From contig CACZJU010000007.1 of NCBI GenBank assembly GCA_902781515.1, forward strand, positions 1 to 64,000: DNA of 64,000 nt, written 5' to 3'. Of the stretch, positions 63,370 to 64,000 are shown piece by piece. Under the pieces are notes generated by a model. It had not been told where the DNA came from and did no database searches. It worked only from the letters and a program-made list of their open reading frames with translations. Source of the DNA: an uncultured Bacteroidales bacterium. Its GTDB lineage: Bacteria; Bacteroidota; Bacteroidia; Bacteroidales; Bacteroidaceae. The first letter of the stretch is position 1; every line of letters begins with the position of its first letter. Made by a program: the position numbers and the translations under genes.

Positions 63370-64000
63370 ATGATGACTGAGCAAAGGCGCATATTGATGG
63401 ATAAGTTCGACAAGCAACAGCTTGCCTCTTTACCGCGAGCTGTGTTTACAGGACGTATTATCGTCATTGACACAGAGCGTGAGGCAGAGAAGGCTGTGGC
63501 TTATCTTATGCGACAACCTCTGTTGGGCTTCGACACTGAAACTCGCCCCACATTCAGGCCCGGTCCTATGCACCCTGTAGCCCTTTTGCAGGTTTCTACG
63601 CTCGATACGTGCTTTCTCTTTCGCCTCAATATCATCGATATACCTGACTGCCTTGTACAGTTGCTTGGAGAAAACGATATAACGAAGGTTGCCTTATCGT
63701 GGAGCGATGACAGAGGGCAGCTTATGCGACGTCGTGCTTTCAAGATGGGGCAGTTCGTGGAGTTGCAAACATACGTGCGACAGTTCGGAATCGAGGATAT
63801 GAGCCTGCAGAAACTATATGCCAATATCTTTGGCGAGAAAATATCCAAGACGCAACAGCTTACCAATTGGGAGGCCGAAACCCTTACAGCAGCACAGAAA
63901 ACGTATGCTGCTACTGATGCTTGGGCCTGTCTGCGCCTTTACAAGGAATTGGAGCGCTTGCGCGAAACAAATAATTGGGAATTAAAAAGATATGTTGAAC
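63370..64000 (+). CDS. 3'-5' exonuclease, RNase D-like DEDDy fold (cut by window edge)
   Basis: The frame from the ATG at 63370 stays open to the end of the window, giving 210 residues without a stop. Exonuclease motifs are ExoI GFDTETRPTF (Asp/Glu pair, about 56-65), ExoII region TKVALSWSDDRGQLM, and ExoIII YAATDAWACLRLY, with the tyrosine four residues before the last Asp that defines the DEDDy type. No HRDC domain is seen, so it is the short stand-alone form common in Bacteroidota. It may act in RNA or DNA 3'-end processing. It is transcribed away from ftsK. The missing part is probably only the C-terminal tail. Confidence 0.88.
   Translation, partial: MMTEQRRILMDKFDKQQLASLPRAVFTGRIIVIDTEREAEKAVAYLMRQPLLGFDTETRPTFRPGPMHPVALLQVSTLDTCFLFRLNIIDIPDCLVQLLGENDITKVALSWSDDRGQLMRRRAFKMGQFVELQTYVRQFGIEDMSLQKLYANIFGEKISKTQQLTNWEAETLTAAQKTYAATDAWACLRLYKELERLRETNNWELKRYVE

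Overview
The window is a stretch of bacterial chromosome from a member of the Bacteroidota, most likely the Prevotellaceae (Prevotella in the broad sense). The evidence is the promoter grammar (TTTG, 19-20 bases, TAnnTTTG, seen many times), the near absence of Shine-Dalgarno sites, lipoproteins with an SCGDDE start, BspA-type leucine-rich repeat proteins, C-terminal ends that resemble type IX sorting tails, and gene orders typical of the phylum: DUF4492-cydA-cydB, DUF1599-BT_3928-tpiA-SPOR-folE, sigma-54 activator-lptE-TPR-secG, and hisG-hisD-hisC-hisB. I see no rRNA, tRNA, prophage, insertion sequence or CRISPR array.

Layout. 1-720: the end of a partly visible locus with an internally deleted GH115 alpha-glucuronidase remnant. 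761-2371: a hipBA toxin-antitoxin pair. 2701-10180 (minus): serS, a fused ferredoxin reductase/GltD-type oxidoreductase, a PD40 protein, a nucleoside phosphorylase, a DUF486 membrane protein and a frameshifted mnmE. 10431-11523: a lipoprotein gene with a long structured leader and a 12-unit palindrome array upstream. 11524-14449 (minus): cytochrome bd oxidase. 14607-19738 (plus): ndk, an M23/LysM hydrolase, DUF1599, BT_3928, tpiA, SPOR and folE. 19821-22598: a large BspA-like LRR protein. 22762-28577 (minus): a tripartite RND efflux pump, divergent from an AraC regulator (28746-29663). 29671-33471 (minus): plsC, pyrC, a dolichyl-phosphate-mannose-synthase-like glycosyltransferase and a second AraC regulator. 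33644-36957 (plus): a small secreted protein coupled to a Cthe_2159-type carbohydrate-binding protein. 37066-43841 (minus): GNAT, GT2, a small membrane protein, recR and hisBCDG. 43895-46668 (minus): queE, queD, an M18 aminopeptidase and a TIR-like protein. 46769-48913: a GH92 mannosidase, convergent with an RluA-type pseudouridine synthase. 50243-50897: a repeat-rich gap ahead of an LRR lipoprotein gene. 51943-54778 (plus): sigma-54 activator, lptE, a TPR-like protein and secG. 54860-55900: asnA (minus). 56191-56792: rplU-rpmA. 56851-63224 (minus): ftsK, lolA, trxB, an ABC permease and its ATPase. 63370 to the end: a 3'-5' exonuclease cut by the window edge.

Most genes are housekeeping. The unusual content is in the non-coding and repeat DNA. 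(1) Three arrays of short palindromes have a strict 22-23 bp period. In two of them the palindrome core changes step by step in the same order, and both lie upstream of SCGDDE lipoprotein genes in the same relative orientation. (2) GC-rich palindromic elements have inserted in frame into three proteins (the GltD fusion, CydA and CydB) and also lie between hisG and hisD. (3) Imperfect 7-8 bp tandem tracts sit on gene ends and encode protein termini and signal-peptide cores. (4) A nested inverted repeat (50525-50756) has arms made of four octamers each. (5) Two genes, the GH115 gene and mnmE, carry internal deletions. (6) The rplU promoter is duplicated, with one copy decayed.
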